From Ochotona curzoniae (taxonomy: Eukaryota; Chordata; Mammalia; Lagomorpha; Ochotonidae), in NCBI RefSeq assembly GCF_017591425.1, contig NW_024465885.1:32558501-32622500 (forward strand): a DNA stretch of 64,000 bases, written 5' to 3'. Made by a program: the position numbers and the translations under genes. The notes beneath the pieces were generated by a model. That model was not told the origin of the DNA. It was given only the letters and a program-made list of their open reading frames with translations, and searched no databases. This document shows positions 1-12,621 of the stretch, one piece after another (position 1 is the first letter of the stretch; the number at the start of each line of letters is the position of its first letter).

Positions 1-1650
1 TATTTTCAATTTGAACTAAGTTGGAAGCAAAGAACTGCAGAGGACAAGTATTCATGAAAATTCACTTTAAGGAAGAATGATTAAATTAAGCAACAAACTT
101 TTTTTCATAGTCTAGCAATTCAGTGCAAACATAAAAAAACTGAATGTGGTACAAGTCACTGAATTATTTCCAATATAAGGATAAAACATAAATGGTATTT
201 GAACCCTTTACTTATTGTATGACATTTGTATTATTAAGTGCTTATGTGTACACAAACCAAATAAAAAAATTACAACAAAGAAAATCAGCAGATATGCACC
301 TCCTGATCACTCCAATAACATCACTAACACCCCAACCTATCCAAGCAGGGAAACAGCTCCTTAGAGGTTGAGGTGTATTTTTCCTTCCATTTTCTACTCC
401 AACTATTCGATGAATATTTGATGAATTATTTAATGTGTCATGTTTAAGTGTTTCAGCAAAATTCATATTCTCAGTACGCTCAAGATCTTTCTTAAAAGAT
501 GCTTCACAAAGGCAAACAAAATGGTGAAAAATGGCATGCTAGCAAAAAGCCATAACTTTCCAATGCCTCAGATTTCTTTTAAAAATAGAAAAAAATTACT
601 ATTTTTACAAAAGCTATGGGTGACTGAATGAAAATGTGTAACTTGTACATGTCATACTTATTAAGATTTTATACGAGCATTGCCAGAGATTGCATGAGGT
701 TTTCTCATATGTTTTTTCTGCCTCATTGCTTTCACTCATTTCTCATTCAGAGAGACACCAGAGAGAGTTTTGTCTGAATGCTATTATTTGGCTCTCGTCT
801 TGCTTTGATAAGCATAGTTAGAATTTCAAGGACTAGATTCGAGACAACACAAAAGAATGAATATCCAAGCAAAAAATTCATGTGATTGACTGGTAGCTTG
901 AGCTTCCAAAGGGAAGGGGAAAGAGAGGATATAACTTTGCACTTCTCATGCATTTTCCATTCACCAACCAGCAGATATAATGTCAATCATCTCCACATTC
1001 TGGCTCTCAGAGACAGCAAGCAGTCTGAGACATGGCATCTCCAAGCTGGAGATACAGGAAAACCAGTTCTACATTATTCACAGTCCTAATAATCAGGAGA
1101 TCAAATGGTCTAGGTCTCAGTATGGAAGGTACAAGCTACCAAACAGAAAGGGTGAGTTCCTCTTTCCTTTTGCCCTTTGTTCTACACAATCACTTACCAA
1201 ATTATATAATGCTGGCTTGCATTGCAGAGAACTTCTTAATTAAGTCACTGCTTCAAATGATGATTTGTTTTATAAATACCCTCACAGAAATAGAATACTT
1301 CACCTGGAGTTTGATCCAGTAAGGCTGAAACATCATTAACAATGATATATCATTGTCAAACATGAGATAAATTAGCTTTGAGATAAATTATTCAGGTGTC
1401 TCACAAATGGCATGGCCAGTTCTTATAGCCACACCATCGAAGTTTTATGTATGTAAGTGGGTTAAGTATATAAATTTTGTGCCTTACAGAATAGCCTTCC
1501 TCCGACTTGCACTCCTCTCATTTGACTCTTACAGATTTCATTAAAAATAAATTAAAAAAAAAACTTTGTAAGAAACAAAAAAGGACAGTGCTGTAATACA
1601 GCATATTAAACTATTGCCTACAGTGTCAGTATCACAAATAGTTACCAATG
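1..1650. other. AT-rich non-coding DNA, no gene seen
   Basis: I see no repeat that I can name and no coding-like frame. The only local structure is an 18-base perfect palindrome at 1339-1356 followed by a 12-base direct repeat (1363-1374 and 1379-1390). Confidence 0.6.
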
Positions 1651-1927
1651 TGAAGCCTGGCTACTCTACTCTTAATCCAATTTCCTGCTAATATGATTGG
1701 GGAAACAGTGGGAACTGGCCCAAATTCTTGTATCTAAAGCCATGTCCAACACCCATAGGTTCCCTGCATCCTTATTTCGGCCCAGCCCAGTCTTGGTCAT
1801 TGTGACCATTTGGAGAGTGCACCAGAGTCTGGGATATGTCTCTCCTTCTCTATTTCTCACTCTCTCCATCTGCCCCTCTAATAGCTCTCCCTCTATCTGT
1901 AAGTGTATCTTTCAAATAAATAAATAG
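1651..1927 (+). mobile_element. Old CSINE fragment
   Basis: The middle and 3' end of a lagomorph C-repeat can be followed: a GGGAAACAGTGG-like segment, a TTGTGACCATTTGGAGAGTG segment, then a pyrimidine-rich CTCTCC stretch and a TTTCAAATAAATAAATA tail. The 5' tRNA-like part is poorly preserved. The divergence suggests an old insertion; no target-site duplication was found. Confidence 0.65.
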
Positions 1928-4039
1928 GTCTTTTCAAGCAGAAATAGAAGAATAAATCTACATCCATTAGATTCATGACAAAATGTGAAGTTCTATATTC
2001 AAAATATTGGAAATTTTATTGTGAAATATCAAAACTCATACTCTAAACCTACTCCAAAATTGGGGCAGTAAGAGAAAATATGTACTCTAATATCTTATTT
2101 TATAATATTATAAGCATAATTCTGACTTCAGTAACTGAAATATTTCACCAGAAGAAATAATACTATATTTCTGCAAAGACATTTTGAATCCTCCATGTAA
2201 TTTTTCTACAGTTTTCAGCTCCATTAATTTCTTGAAGCCATCTATGACTACTTACATCTTGCAGATGGAAAATCAATATAAGTGACAGAGTTTAAGCATC
2301 ACACCAAACTGCTTAGAACAAAGAAAACCTGACTTCTTTGAGCCACCCTTGTTTGTACCAATGGGTAATAATTTGGCTGGATAATCAAGTATCTTACTAG
2401 AGAACACAATAAAAAGATTTCATGGCAAAGATGTGTGGTGCACATGTGAGGCTGACTACTGCCTGTCATAGTTCCATGGTTTCAGAGTATTATTTCTGAT
2501 ATGATAGCTCACAAACATCCACTGGGGGTGAATCTTCGAATGGGAATGTGGTCAACATGACTTGCCATGTTGTTTAACATTTGTCTTTTCATCTCATTCC
2601 CTGTGTGAACCCTCTTTATCAAAGGGATGGGTAACTGCCTCTTTAATGTCTCACTCCAATCACTACAGTGGATAGAAGCCTAGTTTTATATCAGCAGAAA
2701 CCAATGTGATAAAATACATATGCTGTTGTTCGGATTTTTTTTTCTACAGTCAGATGAAGGTTACGGTCATCGGTTAAGCACAGTGTAAACAGCCTGTTCT
2801 TCCCTATAGCTGTATTCATATCCACAATATTCAACACAACATTGCTTCTGATCATGATATATTATCTTAAATGCAAAAGTAGTCTGGATCTCATAGAAGA
2901 TGATGGTGAGAACTACAGATGGTTCAATTCAAATACCAGTGAGGAAACATGGTCTGCAACAGTGGTTGCAGCATGGCACAAAAGCCCTGTGTAAACTGCA
3001 TTACAACCATCTGGTGCTTTTTCCCTCTCATACTTGTGATACACAGATTGAGAAGAATTTCTCTCTTATGCTTGTACTTTAATGAATTCTTTGCAGGAAA
3101 AAAAAAATGGCTTCTCAAACTCAGGCCTCTCGGTTTTGTTATAGTTGTTTTAGAGCATTTGGTACGTAAATGGGAAATGTTTCCGCCAAAGGCTGCAAAG
3201 TTGTTTCCACTTAAAATCAAATCTAAACTTTTCCAGTTCAGTCTGTATCTCTTAATAAACAAACAGCTAAAACAGTAAACAGTATACGGTACTGATAGAA
3301 GTTACTTTTGCTGATGGTGTCTGTAAAGAACTACTAGACTCACTGCTGTAAAAGTTCAGTACAAAACATGACAAGAAGTTTCCTAATATACTTAATTTAA
3401 ACAATAAATGAAGTCTACTAAGAATGATTCCTACCACCCACCAGGTAAATAATTCCACTGAAAGATGTAAGGTGAGGCAAACCTATACAAGAAAATATTA
3501 TAGTGAATAATAGAGCACAAGTTATGCCACTAGTGATCAAAATGAGGCCTACAGACTTAATCTGTCTTTTTTCCCCAATGAATATGTTTATGTGTTTTGT
3601 TAGTTAGCCTATAAAACTCATTTATATTCCAGTAGTTTAAATATATCTTGTTAGTGTTGGTTAGTTTAAACAATTTATGCGCAGGACAAAAAATGTTACA
3701 AAATAGTAAGGAAAATTGCTTTGAATAGTGTTGGTTACGAATCACAAATCTGAGACTTACTGCTTTATGTTTTTGTGATAAGATTTGTACTTACATTGGG
3801 AATGGCAATTAATTAACTCTGAACACAGATGCCTTGCATTATGTAGGCTTTTACATTGTACCATTTAGAGATTTGATAGATAAAAGTTGATAGATGATAG
3901 ATGATAAATCAATCTTTGGAAAGCAAATTTTTCATTGAAATGAGCATATTTTATTTTCATTTTTGGTTCCTCACTAATCAAAGTACTGTTTATATTTGAT
4001 GCTTTTCATTGATTATGCTTCTAGAGAGGGTAATCTTTT
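1928..4039. other. Non-coding DNA, no gene seen
   Basis: This stretch is AT-rich and holds no repeat I can name. A short GATAGAT-type low-complexity patch lies at about 3869-3910. Overlapping translations on both strands at 2.9-3.3 kb are open by chance and resemble nothing I recognise. Confidence 0.6.
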
Positions 4040-4050
4040 GTCTAACACTA

Positions 4051-4381
4051 TTTTTTTAAAGATTTATTTATTTATTGGAAAGTCAGACATACAGAGAGGA
4101 GGAGAGACTGAGAGGAAGATCTTCCATCTGATGATTCACTCCCCAAGTGACCACAACAGCCCATGCTATGCCGATCCGAAGCCAGGATCCAGGAACTTCT
4201 TCCGAGCATCCCATGCAGGTGCAGGGTCCCGAAGCTTTGGGCCATCCTTGACTGCTTTCCTGGGCCACAAGCAGGGAGCTGGATGGGAAGTGGAGCCGCT
4301 GGGATTAGAACCGGTGCCCATATGGGATCCTGGTGAGTTCAAGGCAAAGACTTTAGCCGCTAGGCCACAGCGCCTGGCCCC
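4051..4381 (-). mobile_element. CSINE, near full length, antisense
   Basis: Read on the minus strand, the copy runs from a GGCCAGGCGCTGTGG-like head through GGGATCCCATATGGGCACCGGTTCTAATCC to a TCCAATAAATAAATAAATC tail. The B-box GGTTCTAATCC is intact. It is flanked by an imperfect 11-base target-site duplication, GTCTAACACTA at 4040-4050 and GTCAAACACTA at 4382-4392. The B box is kept but the rest is moderately diverged, so it is younger than most copies here yet not the youngest. Confidence 0.93.
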
Positions 4382-4392
4382 GTCAAACACTA

Positions 4393-5089
4393 TTATTATA
4401 TTGGAGAAAACTAATACTCAGTGATATACTTACGTTCTAAGCTTTACTTTTAGAATTCAGAAAACCAGACTCTGTTCCTTTTACATCAAAGGAAAGACAT
4501 CACAAATACCCACACATTAGTATTTGACTAATATTGAATAAAACTTTTTCCGGTCCATACTTCCATTTGTTCTAATGATGAAATATGGGAAATGATGCTA
4601 AAGTTTTGCATATTTGTCTCAGTGCATGTGCATGCATGTGTATTTACATATATACATATTTATACGATTACACTTATACAATGGCTCAATTATTTGATAA
4701 ATAAAATTGTAACTTTACAGCAAAACTCATAAAGAAAATATTGCTTTCCAATAAATTCCAATATTCAAGCAAATAGTAATTGCATTTAAATATCTTAAAC
4801 CACCACAATATCAATAACCTGAGCTTTTGACAATATTTACAAAGTTTTTCTTCTTATTTACAAAATAGTTCAAGAACAATGGCCATTAGTAAAAGAACAC
4901 AATAGGTAGAAAATAATTAGCACTGCTCTTTATAGTTCCTGATGCCAGGAACATCTGCTTAGGTGTTTAGGATAATAGGCTGCAGTAAAGGTTGTTGTAG
5001 ACCAGATTTTTGTGAACTTGGATTATTTTTTACTAAGTACAATTGACATTTTTATTACCTTGTTTAGTGTCACAGCTTCTTATGTCACC
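4393..5089. other. AT-rich non-coding DNA
   Basis: No gene or named repeat is visible. A short alternating patch (GTGCATGTGCATGCATGTG, then TATACATAT) lies near 4622-4665. Confidence 0.6.
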
Positions 5090-5102
5090 AGGGTAATATT
5101 TG

Positions 5103-5435
5103 TTTTTTTTTTTTAAGATTTATTTTTATTATTTTTTTATTGGAAAGGTGGATAAACAGAGAGGAGAGACAGAGAGGAAGATTTTCTGTCCAATGATTCA
5201 CTCCCCAAGTGAGCACAACGGCCGATACTATGCCAATCCGAAGCCAGGAGCCTCTTCCGGGTCTCCCACGCGGGTGCAGGGTCCCAAAGCTTTGGGCTGT
5301 CCTCGACTGCTTTCCCCGGGCCACAGGCAGGGAGCTGGAAGGGAAGCGGGGCTTCCGGGATAGAACTGGCGCCCATATGGGATCCTGGGCGTGCAAGGTG
5401 AGGACCTTAACTACTGCTCCACCACGCCGGGCCCA
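5103..5435 (-). mobile_element. Young CSINE, B-box deletion subfamily
   Basis: This full-length antisense copy is close to the consensus of the young copies. It has a perfect 13-base target-site duplication, AGGGTAATATTTG, at 5090-5102 and 5436-5448. On the minus strand the B box reads AGTTCTATCCC, one A shorter than GGTTCTAATCCC. The same deletion occurs in the copies at 28345 and 42243. The exact duplication and low divergence argue for a recent insertion. Confidence 0.96.
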
Positions 5436-5469
5436 AGGGTAATATTTGTGAACTGCAATTTTTCAAATT

Positions 5470-5755
5470 AGGGGCTGGAATTGTGGCACAGGTGAAGTCT
5501 TTGCTTGTAACATGGCATCCATGTGGGTGCCAATTCACATTCTGATTGCTATGTTTCTTAGTTAATGGTCTGGAGAAAGCATCAGAAGGATTTGAGCTCC
5601 TTCCAAACATGCGGAGAATTCAGATGAAGGTGCTGGGTCTTGGGATCTACTTGAACCAGCCCTGCTCTCACCCAGGCTGTCTGGCAGGTGAACCAACAGA
5701 AAGAGTAGTCTCTGTAACTCTGAATTTGAAATACATTAGTAAATCTTTATAACGG
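5470..5755 (+). mobile_element. Old CSINE
   Basis: It begins GGGGCTGGAATTGTGGCACAGG, the older head type, and continues with CATGTGGGTGCCAATTC, GGAGAAAGCA and a GTGAACCAACAGA segment near the 3' end. It lies only about 20 bases downstream of the younger antisense copy, so two unrelated insertions are side by side. Confidence 0.75.
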
Positions 5756-5984
5756 TTAGAACCATTTTATTTACTTTATGTAAATGTATTCTTTTAGAAA
5801 TTACATTAATATATGTCCAATTATTAAATTTACTAAAATAATTTATTATTTTATGTTTAATCTGTTTTATTTTTGAATATTTTTATAGATCTCTATGATG
5901 AAGATTAAGTTACTTGTTTAAAATCATGGCTCTTTCACATATTTTCTATGTATGCTTTCATTTTCTTTCAACTTTGGTGAGATT

Positions 5985-6270
5985 TTATTTTTTAGAAAAT
6001 ATTTATCGCTTATTTAATTTGAAAATTAGAGAGACAAAAGACAGAAAGATACCTACCATTCAGTGCTTTCCTGCCCATCCAGCTCGAGGCAGCCACACAG
6101 AAACCAGGAGCCAGAAGCGCTGTCTGGTTCTCTCATGCGGCTGGCAGGGACACGTGTGGGTAAATGCCATCGGCCGTCTCAGTGAGCACAGCAAGAACAA
6201 ATCGAAAAACCCAAAGCAGCTAGACTGTCCACTCCACAAAGGCATCTTGGTCTGGGGAAAGTAAGTCCAA
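5985..6270 (-). mobile_element. Probable old CSINE, antisense
   Basis: The left end reads TTATTTAATTTGAAAATTAGAGAGACA, like the antisense tail of an old C-repeat. AACCAGGAGCCAGAAGC and TGGTTCTCTCATGCGG follow in the order expected. The remainder is too diverged to place; the right boundary is a guess. Confidence 0.45.
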
Positions 6271-6350
6271 AGCTTGGATGAACCTCTGAGCCAAACACCC
6301 TTCCAGCATTTCTTCAGTTTTTGATTTAGTAGACAGTGAATGTAGATTTC

Positions 6351-7872
6351 AGGAGAAGGATTCCACATAACTAATCAACTAACTAAATAAATAAATACAT
6401 AAGTACATAAATAAAAGGAAAAAGCTGGACCCTTTCTTCTTCCTTCCTACATAAAATGCTTCCATTCTTTTGCTATTTAAATGCCCATTTCATTTGTAAC
6501 AAATTAATGTTTTTAAAATCTATTTTATCCTCTTATGCCAAGGCCATGTCTATTGCCTTGCTATTTGCTGCTAGCATATTTTTTGAGATATTGCATTTAT
6601 TATATCTATCATTATCACGACACCTGCCAAGACAAGCTCAAAGTGACGACCTGGATTATCTGAAATTTAAACTGTTACATTCATACTCAGCCTATCTCCA
6701 AAGCGTGCAAAGCATGTGATCAAGATAAAACACTCTCAAAGTTTATCACACATTGCTTTATAAAATAACACATTCTCATGGACCGCTTGGATAATAATTG
6801 TGATTATTTAGTCATTACTGATTATTTAGGGATGAACTAGAGAGTGTAATGTTTTCTTTCCATTTGTGACTGTTCTTACCTCTAAGTTTTTTTTTTACCT
6901 CCTAAGTTTTGAGAACATAAAATTTCAAGCTTTATAAAATCAATAAATGCCAGGATATCTTTCACTCTAGTTAAGGTGTGAAAATTTATTAAAGTGCCAA
7001 AGCAGGATGAATCAGAATGGATGAGAATATTTGCCACAGATTTTTGGACAATGTGTTAATTCCAACTGCATTCTCTTTGGGGTATAACACAGATGTTTTC
7101 GGGATCCAAAGCAAAATACCATCTTAGTTTTGAAAGAGAAAATTTAACAAGAAAAAACATATTGCTTACTTTTCAGGCCATTGATTGTCTCAGATGCTTA
7201 AACATGCAAGCATGGTTTTTCTGACTGAACCATCTCAAAACTTTTTTTCTTTTTTCTTCTTCTTAACATAGACCAAGTTCTTCATTTTCTTATTGGGATG
7301 GATACTGCTGAAGTTTTCCAATAGCAATTTCTTCCTCCTCCTGTAGTGGTAGAATTCTTCTGAGATTGAGCATTGTTCATGACTTCTTTTCTTTATGTTA
7401 TTAACTTATCTGTGCCTGGATATGGCTGTATCACAGTTTTCATATAGTTAGATGCAAGTGGAAGTGCTCTGTGCAACTTTTACCTCACCTTCATTTTAAA
7501 AACTTCCTAATAAGCTTTTTTTTTTTTAATTTTCATTTTTATCCACTTAATGTGGACGAACTCAGCAAAATCACTGACCACTTTTAGGCCTTTCATTTAT
7601 AGAGAGCATGTTTGAAGAAAGCAAACTATGAAGATGAAGCTAGGAATTAAAAAAAATCAACAATTTCTTGGAGTTGCTACACTGTGAAGTGAAAGAGAAA
7701 TGATTTACAGAATCTATCCCATTTTTAATCCTTTGTCACATCCAATGCTTTTGGGTTGTATTTAGCATTATAATTATACCTTGCTTCAATTATTTAGCTT
7801 CAGACACATTCCACATCAGATTACCCTGTTTTGATATTCAATTCCACTTTCAACTCTAGCATCTTATAATTC
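6351..7872. other. Non-coding DNA, possible decayed retrocopy
   Basis: The stretch is mostly anonymous AT-rich sequence. At about 7236-7500 the minus strand reads as a stop-interrupted, lysine-rich sequence ending next to a poly-A-like run (poly-T on the plus strand at 7241-7265). That is the shape of a decayed processed pseudogene, but I could not assign it to a parent gene. Confidence 0.4.
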
Positions 7873-8192
7873 TTTTTTTTTTTTTATTGGAAAGTCAGAT
7901 AAACTGAGAGTAGGAAAGACAGAGAGGAACATCTTCCATCCGATGATTCATTCCCCAAGTGAACGCAATGGACGGTGCTGTGCTGCTCCAGAGCCAGGAG
8001 CCAGGAACTTCTTCTAGGTCTCCCACATGGGTGCAGAGTCCCAAGGCTTTGGGCAATTCTCAACTGCTTTCTCAGGTCACAAGCCGGGATATGGATGGAA
8101 AGTGTAACTGCCAGGACTAGAACTGGCATGCATATGGGATCCTCGTGCATTCAAGGCAAAGACCTTAACCATTATGCTATCATGCTGGGCCC
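7873..8192 (-). mobile_element. CSINE, antisense
   Basis: The copy begins with a poly-T run and ATTGGAAAGTCAGATAAACTG, then AAGACAGAGAGGAACATCTTCC, and ends CATGCTGGGCCC. The B box region reads GGACTAGAACTGGC on the plus strand, so it is mutated. No clear target-site duplication was found. Intermediate age. Confidence 0.92.
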
Positions 8193-8694
8193 TGCATTTT
8201 TGCTCTTAACAGTAGATAACAACCTGTACATGGTCAAAGATAAAATATCCTTTAACATTCTTGCATTTTGATGGCATGTTTCACCTGATTATTTGTGGAT
8301 TGTATATCTCAAACTATTTTAACGTAGTGCCACAAAGGAGCGTAGGTCTTTCTGTAGTTTCTATGAAGCTGATCAAACATGAAAAAAAATGTTCATTCCA
8401 AATATATTAAAGTGAATTACGGGTATTAGATGAGATGATAGGAAGGGAAAAGGATGAAGGATTTTTATTATTTGTAGGTATGAAGACCTGTGCCGTGGAC
8501 ATTTAATTTATTTTCACAATATTTTCTGTATATGCTTCTTTAAGACCTTCTAAAAAAATTGTTTTACAACTTGAATAATTTAATTCCCACAATATTTTCC
8601 TTAAATATTATTATCCAAATAAATAAATAAATAACAAAACAATAAGAATGCTACCCTTTACCCTCTGCTAACATATTTTTTTGGATTTCAGTTC
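8193..8694. other. AT-rich non-coding DNA
   Basis: No gene or named repeat seen; an AAAT run lies at about 8619-8633. Confidence 0.6.
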
Positions 8695-9024
8695 ACAGCC
8701 TGGCGTGGTGGCTTAGAAGCTGGTCCTTACCTTGAATGTGCCAAGATTCCATATGGACACAGGTTTAATCCCAGTAGCCTTGCTTCCCATCCAGCTCCGT
8801 GCTTGTGCCTTGGGAAAGCAGTCAAGGACCGTCTAAAGCCTTGAGACTCTGCACTTACATAGAAGACCTGGTGGAAGCTCCTGGATCCTGACTTTGGATC
8901 AGCGCAGCAACAGCCATTGTGGTCCCTCAGGGACTGCATCATCAATGGAAGATCTTCATCTCTGTCTCTCCTCCTCTCTGTATATCTGACTTTGGAATAA
9001 AAATAAATAAATCTTAAAAAAAAA
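8695..9024 (+). mobile_element. CSINE, sense
   Basis: It starts ACAGCCTGGCGTGGTGG, keeps CAAGATTCCATATGGACACAGG in place of GGATCCCATATGGGCGCCGG, and ends GGAATAAAAATAAATAAATC followed by poly-A. The A box and B box (GGTTTAATCCC) are degraded. Intermediate age. Confidence 0.92.
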
Positions 9025-9814
9025 TGTCTGTTTAATGATCCTTCATGATCATTGGCTACATCACTTCTGGTGCTCAATGCTTATATTTATAAAATGTATC
9101 CATTTATAACTTGCCTTACATTTAGCTGTGCTTTCCTCTGTGGTTGTTTTAAAATGTGCCCATTAATCTCTCAAAATTGCTCCTTTGAGAAGTTTTATCA
9201 AACTCTGTTACCACTGATTAAAGATGAACTTAATAACTACCCTGATACTAAGTAAGCAAACAGACAGATAAATCCAAAATGTATAAATATATTCCAAAGT
9301 TGAGATAAGAATATTCTTCCCTTTTCAATATCATTTAGAAAGTCACACATTGTTGGGATGTAAAGAATTACGTTTTCCAGAAACTGAATTCCATTTGCAT
9401 TTATATATGTAGGTATTTCTTTAAAAAGGAAAGCTGATTTCCTGTTCAATATAATGAGAAATATCTTCCTCTCACTCCCATTACAGTCTTTAGTCTTTTT
9501 CAAATAACCCCAGAAAATGGCCTTACACAATTTAACTTAAAATACAAAACACAGAACACTTATTTTTATTTTATTTAAAAAAAATGCAAGAAGCAGATAG
9601 ATTTCCAGCCAATTATGTAGCTGCAGATGTACTGCCCTCAATCCTTACTGTTTCTTCAAGATCATCATTTAACTCAGGTGTATGCTGTGTTCAGAGTTAA
9701 ATCTGTAGCATCATGTGTTGTTTTTAAGATTTTGGCCCTTAAATAGACTGCCATCCTCCGTCATGCACTGCTTCCGTTCTGACTTCTGCCACTGGTTTAA
9801 ATATTTTTTCCACT
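9025..9814. other. AT-rich non-coding DNA
   Basis: No gene seen. Translations open by chance on both strands at 9.05-9.53 kb are leucine/phenylalanine-rich and show no recognisable domain. Confidence 0.6.
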
Positions 9815-10127
9815 GGGACCAGAGCCATGACTCAAAAGGCCATTGTTCCACATGCAGATGCTGGTATTCTCTACGTGTCCTGGCTTGTGTGTAGGATGCT
9901 CCACTTCCCGTTGAGTTTCCTTTTTGGGGCCCAGGAAGGCAGTGGAAAATGGACCAGATTCTTGGGACCCTGAACCCACATGGCAGACATATAGGCAGCT
10001 TCTGGCTCCTGACTGTTATAGCTCAGCCTCAGACATTGTGGCCATTTGGGGAGTAAATGAGCAAATGAAAGATTCTATCCTTCCTTCCCTCTGTAAATAT
10101 TCCTTTTAAATAAAAATAAAGTAAAAT
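9815..10127 (+). mobile_element. Old CSINE
   Basis: Recognisable parts are GGAAGGCAGTGGAAAATGG, CTTGGGACCCTGAACCCACA, TTCTGGCTCCTGACTG and GACATTGTGGCCATTTGGGG, ending in CTTTTAAATAAAAATAAAG. The tRNA-like head is largely lost. Confidence 0.8.
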
Positions 10128-10680
10128 ATTTATGAAAATACTTTTCATGTCTAGGTGTTCACTGAAATCAGAAATACAGAGGGTGTGACAGGTTTCACAT
10201 TACTAAACTATTTGCAAAATTGAATTTGGTTACAAAATATTATTGAAGATAGTCATTATGCTTTTGAATACTGAAAGAAAGGGTATGGTTTTCCAGTCAT
10301 TTGTCTAAAGACAAAATTATTTGATAAGGATATATTATTCAAATAATATTGTAAAAACTGACATAAAATATCAAAAGGAAAAATGTATAGTATTGGCAAA
10401 ATCAGTAACTACAAAGAGGCTAATGTTCACCTTGATACATCAGTTTTCTAAAACAGTATACAATTATTTTCAAATTGCCACAGGAAAGATAACATTAACT
10501 TGGAAAAGGTAGATATTGATGTGATAAAAATAATATCTGGAAGAAATGTTTGAAACATTGCAAAGAAAGTTGATTTATTTTATGAGTAGGAAAGGAATTT
10601 CGTGAGTTTTAATGTATGTATGCATTTATTTTCTGAAATAGTATTGTTTATATATTTAAACTTTTAAAAATTATTTAAAT
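10128..10680. other. AT-rich non-coding DNA
   Basis: No repeat or gene recognised in this stretch. Confidence 0.6.
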
Positions 10681-10690
10681 AACATCTATT

Positions 10691-11016
10691 GGGCCCGGTG
10701 CAGTGGCGCAAGTGGTTGAGGTCCTCACCTTGCACGCCCAGGATCCCATATGGTCGCAGGTTCTAATCCCGGCAGCCCCGCTTCCCTTCCAGCTCCCTGC
10801 CTGTGGCCCAGGAAAGCAGTCGAGGACAGCCCAAAGCTTTGGGACCCTGCACCTGCATGGGAGACCCGGAAGAGGCTCCTGGCTTCAGACTGGCATAATA
10901 TCGGCTGTTGCACTCACTTAGGGAGTGAATCATCGGACGGAAGATCTTCCTCTCTGTCTCTCCTCTCTGTATATCAGCCTTTCCAATAAAATAAAAATAA
11001 AAATAAATCTTTAAAC
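10691..11016 (+). mobile_element. Young CSINE, full length
   Basis: The copy starts GGGCCCGGTGCAGTGGCGCA. The pol III A box TGGCGCAAGTGG is at 10704-10715 and the B box GGTTCTAATCC at 10759-10769, both intact. The tail is CCAATAAAATAAAAATAAAAATAAATC. A perfect 10-base target-site duplication, AACATCTATT, lies at 10681-10690 and 11017-11026. A recent insertion of the intact-B-box group. Confidence 0.96.
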
Positions 11017-11027
11017 AACATCTATTT

Positions 11028-11325
11028 CAGAGGTAGAGTGAGACAGATTTTAAAAAAACTAGATAGAGAGATAATGTGTAGATCTTCCCTCTTCTTATGC
11101 ATTTCTCACATGGCAGCAAGAGTCAAGGTAGACGAGGCTGAAGCCAGGATCCTATAGCTCTGTCTCGGTCCTCCACCTGGGTTGTGGAGCTTCAAGCACT
11201 TGATGAATCATCTATTGCTCTTTTGCAGGACAATTCCTTTGCAGGAACCTGGATGGAAATGGACTATCTGGGGCTTAGACTAGCACGGTTATATGGGAAG
11301 CAGGAATCCCAAGGGGTAACAACCC
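11028..11325 (-). mobile_element. Old CSINE, antisense
   Basis: GAAGCCAGGATCC, a TCGGTCCTCCACCTGGGTTG segment, GAACCTGGATGGAAATGG and ACGGTTATATGGGAAGC follow in the antisense order of a C-repeat. The head is lost. It abuts the young sense copy, separated by only the target duplication. Confidence 0.65.
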
Positions 11326-12606
11326 TCTGTGTTACAAGAACCTTTTTTTTTTTTTTTTTTTAGGGAGCTTGTATTTTTGGTGAATCACAATGTATTTTCA
11401 TGTAGTGACTTTGGTTTTATATGGAAAATGAGATGTTATATTGTAGCCTTCCCAAAATAAGATAACAAAAAGATGACCCTCTTCACTCACTATCATGAGA
11501 AGGATGTCCAAAAAACACCCAATGTTCATTCACACATGAAATATTTCTTGCTCCAATCTGTGTTTACAGGATTCTACATAGAATGAAATTTCAGATTTTG
11601 TCATTTCTAAAAGAACTAATGCTCATATAAATGGAACTATTTGAGCCAATATTTGTTTCTCAGACTACATGATTATGCCGAATTTTCACAATTTAGAAAT
11701 AACTTCAAACAAAACATGTTTTGATTAGACTTTACAGCTAATAAAGATTCAGGCTAGACTTTGGAAAGAATATGTTGTATCATCTAACTACTAACATAAA
11801 CAAAACAAAATAGAATAGAAACAAGCATGGTATAGTGAAGAGTAGGAGAAAAAAAACTAAAGTTACATTGTATACCCAGAAATTTTATTGGTTAGATTTA
11901 TAACTCAGGGAATTTGTGAATTATGGGGGAAAAAAGCTCATTTATACATATCAGGTAGAAGTAAAGTGTTGAAAAGGACTCCTAAGATTCTACTCTGTCA
12001 GGCATTTGAAAGGGGATAAAGCATGAAGTTAGAGGAATGAGATAAGATGCTTAATAGCCATTGCAGAATGAAAAAAATGATAGCTATGTATGCTGCAAAT
12101 ATCATTCTGATATAATCTGTTCATACTAATTATTTTGCTTCAAGGAAACCTAAGTAAGCTAAGTTATAGACAGCTTTTTTTTTATGACACATCCAAATGG
12201 AAAACAGACTCGATCTTTCTAACAGGAAATTAGTTTCTGACTGAATCAGGTAATCAGAGCTAGGTTAGAGTGCAATTCAACTTCTTTTTTTTAACACAAA
12301 GTAGTAAAATGATTTCAAAAGGAAATTTAGTCATAATTGAAGGTGATCCATGGTTTCATATTCCTATTTCTCATTTCACATTCACACAGTTTTATTTATT
12401 TAACTAGAATTTTAAAAATCCACTCTTGTCAGTCATTTTCTACTTACATTTGCAAATACTTTTCCAACAGTTTCGTTTTGGCACATGCTTTTTCCCTAGG
12501 AATGTTGTGAAACTGCATGTGATTGAGCATCATCAGAAACAGGTGTAATTAGAAGAATGCTTCCAAAACCTTACTCTGCATGGCTATCTACCTGAACTTT
12601 GGTGTT
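11326..12606. other. Non-coding DNA, no gene seen
   Basis: A poly-T run of about 20 lies at 11343-11362. The rest is anonymous AT-rich DNA. Confidence 0.6.
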
Positions 12607-12621
12607 AAATTTAGTGCATAG

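Noticed and set aside
3996..4424. 142-codon open frame
   Set aside because: Almost all of it lies in an antisense CSINE with a clear target-site duplication.
7236..7500. Possible processed pseudogene on the minus strand
   Set aside because: The poly-A-like end is suggestive, but the translation is broken and I could not match it to any protein; left as a note on the region.
10704..10769. A box and B box suggesting a tRNA gene
   Set aside because: They are the internal promoter of a tRNA-derived SINE; no cloverleaf with acceptor stem is formed.
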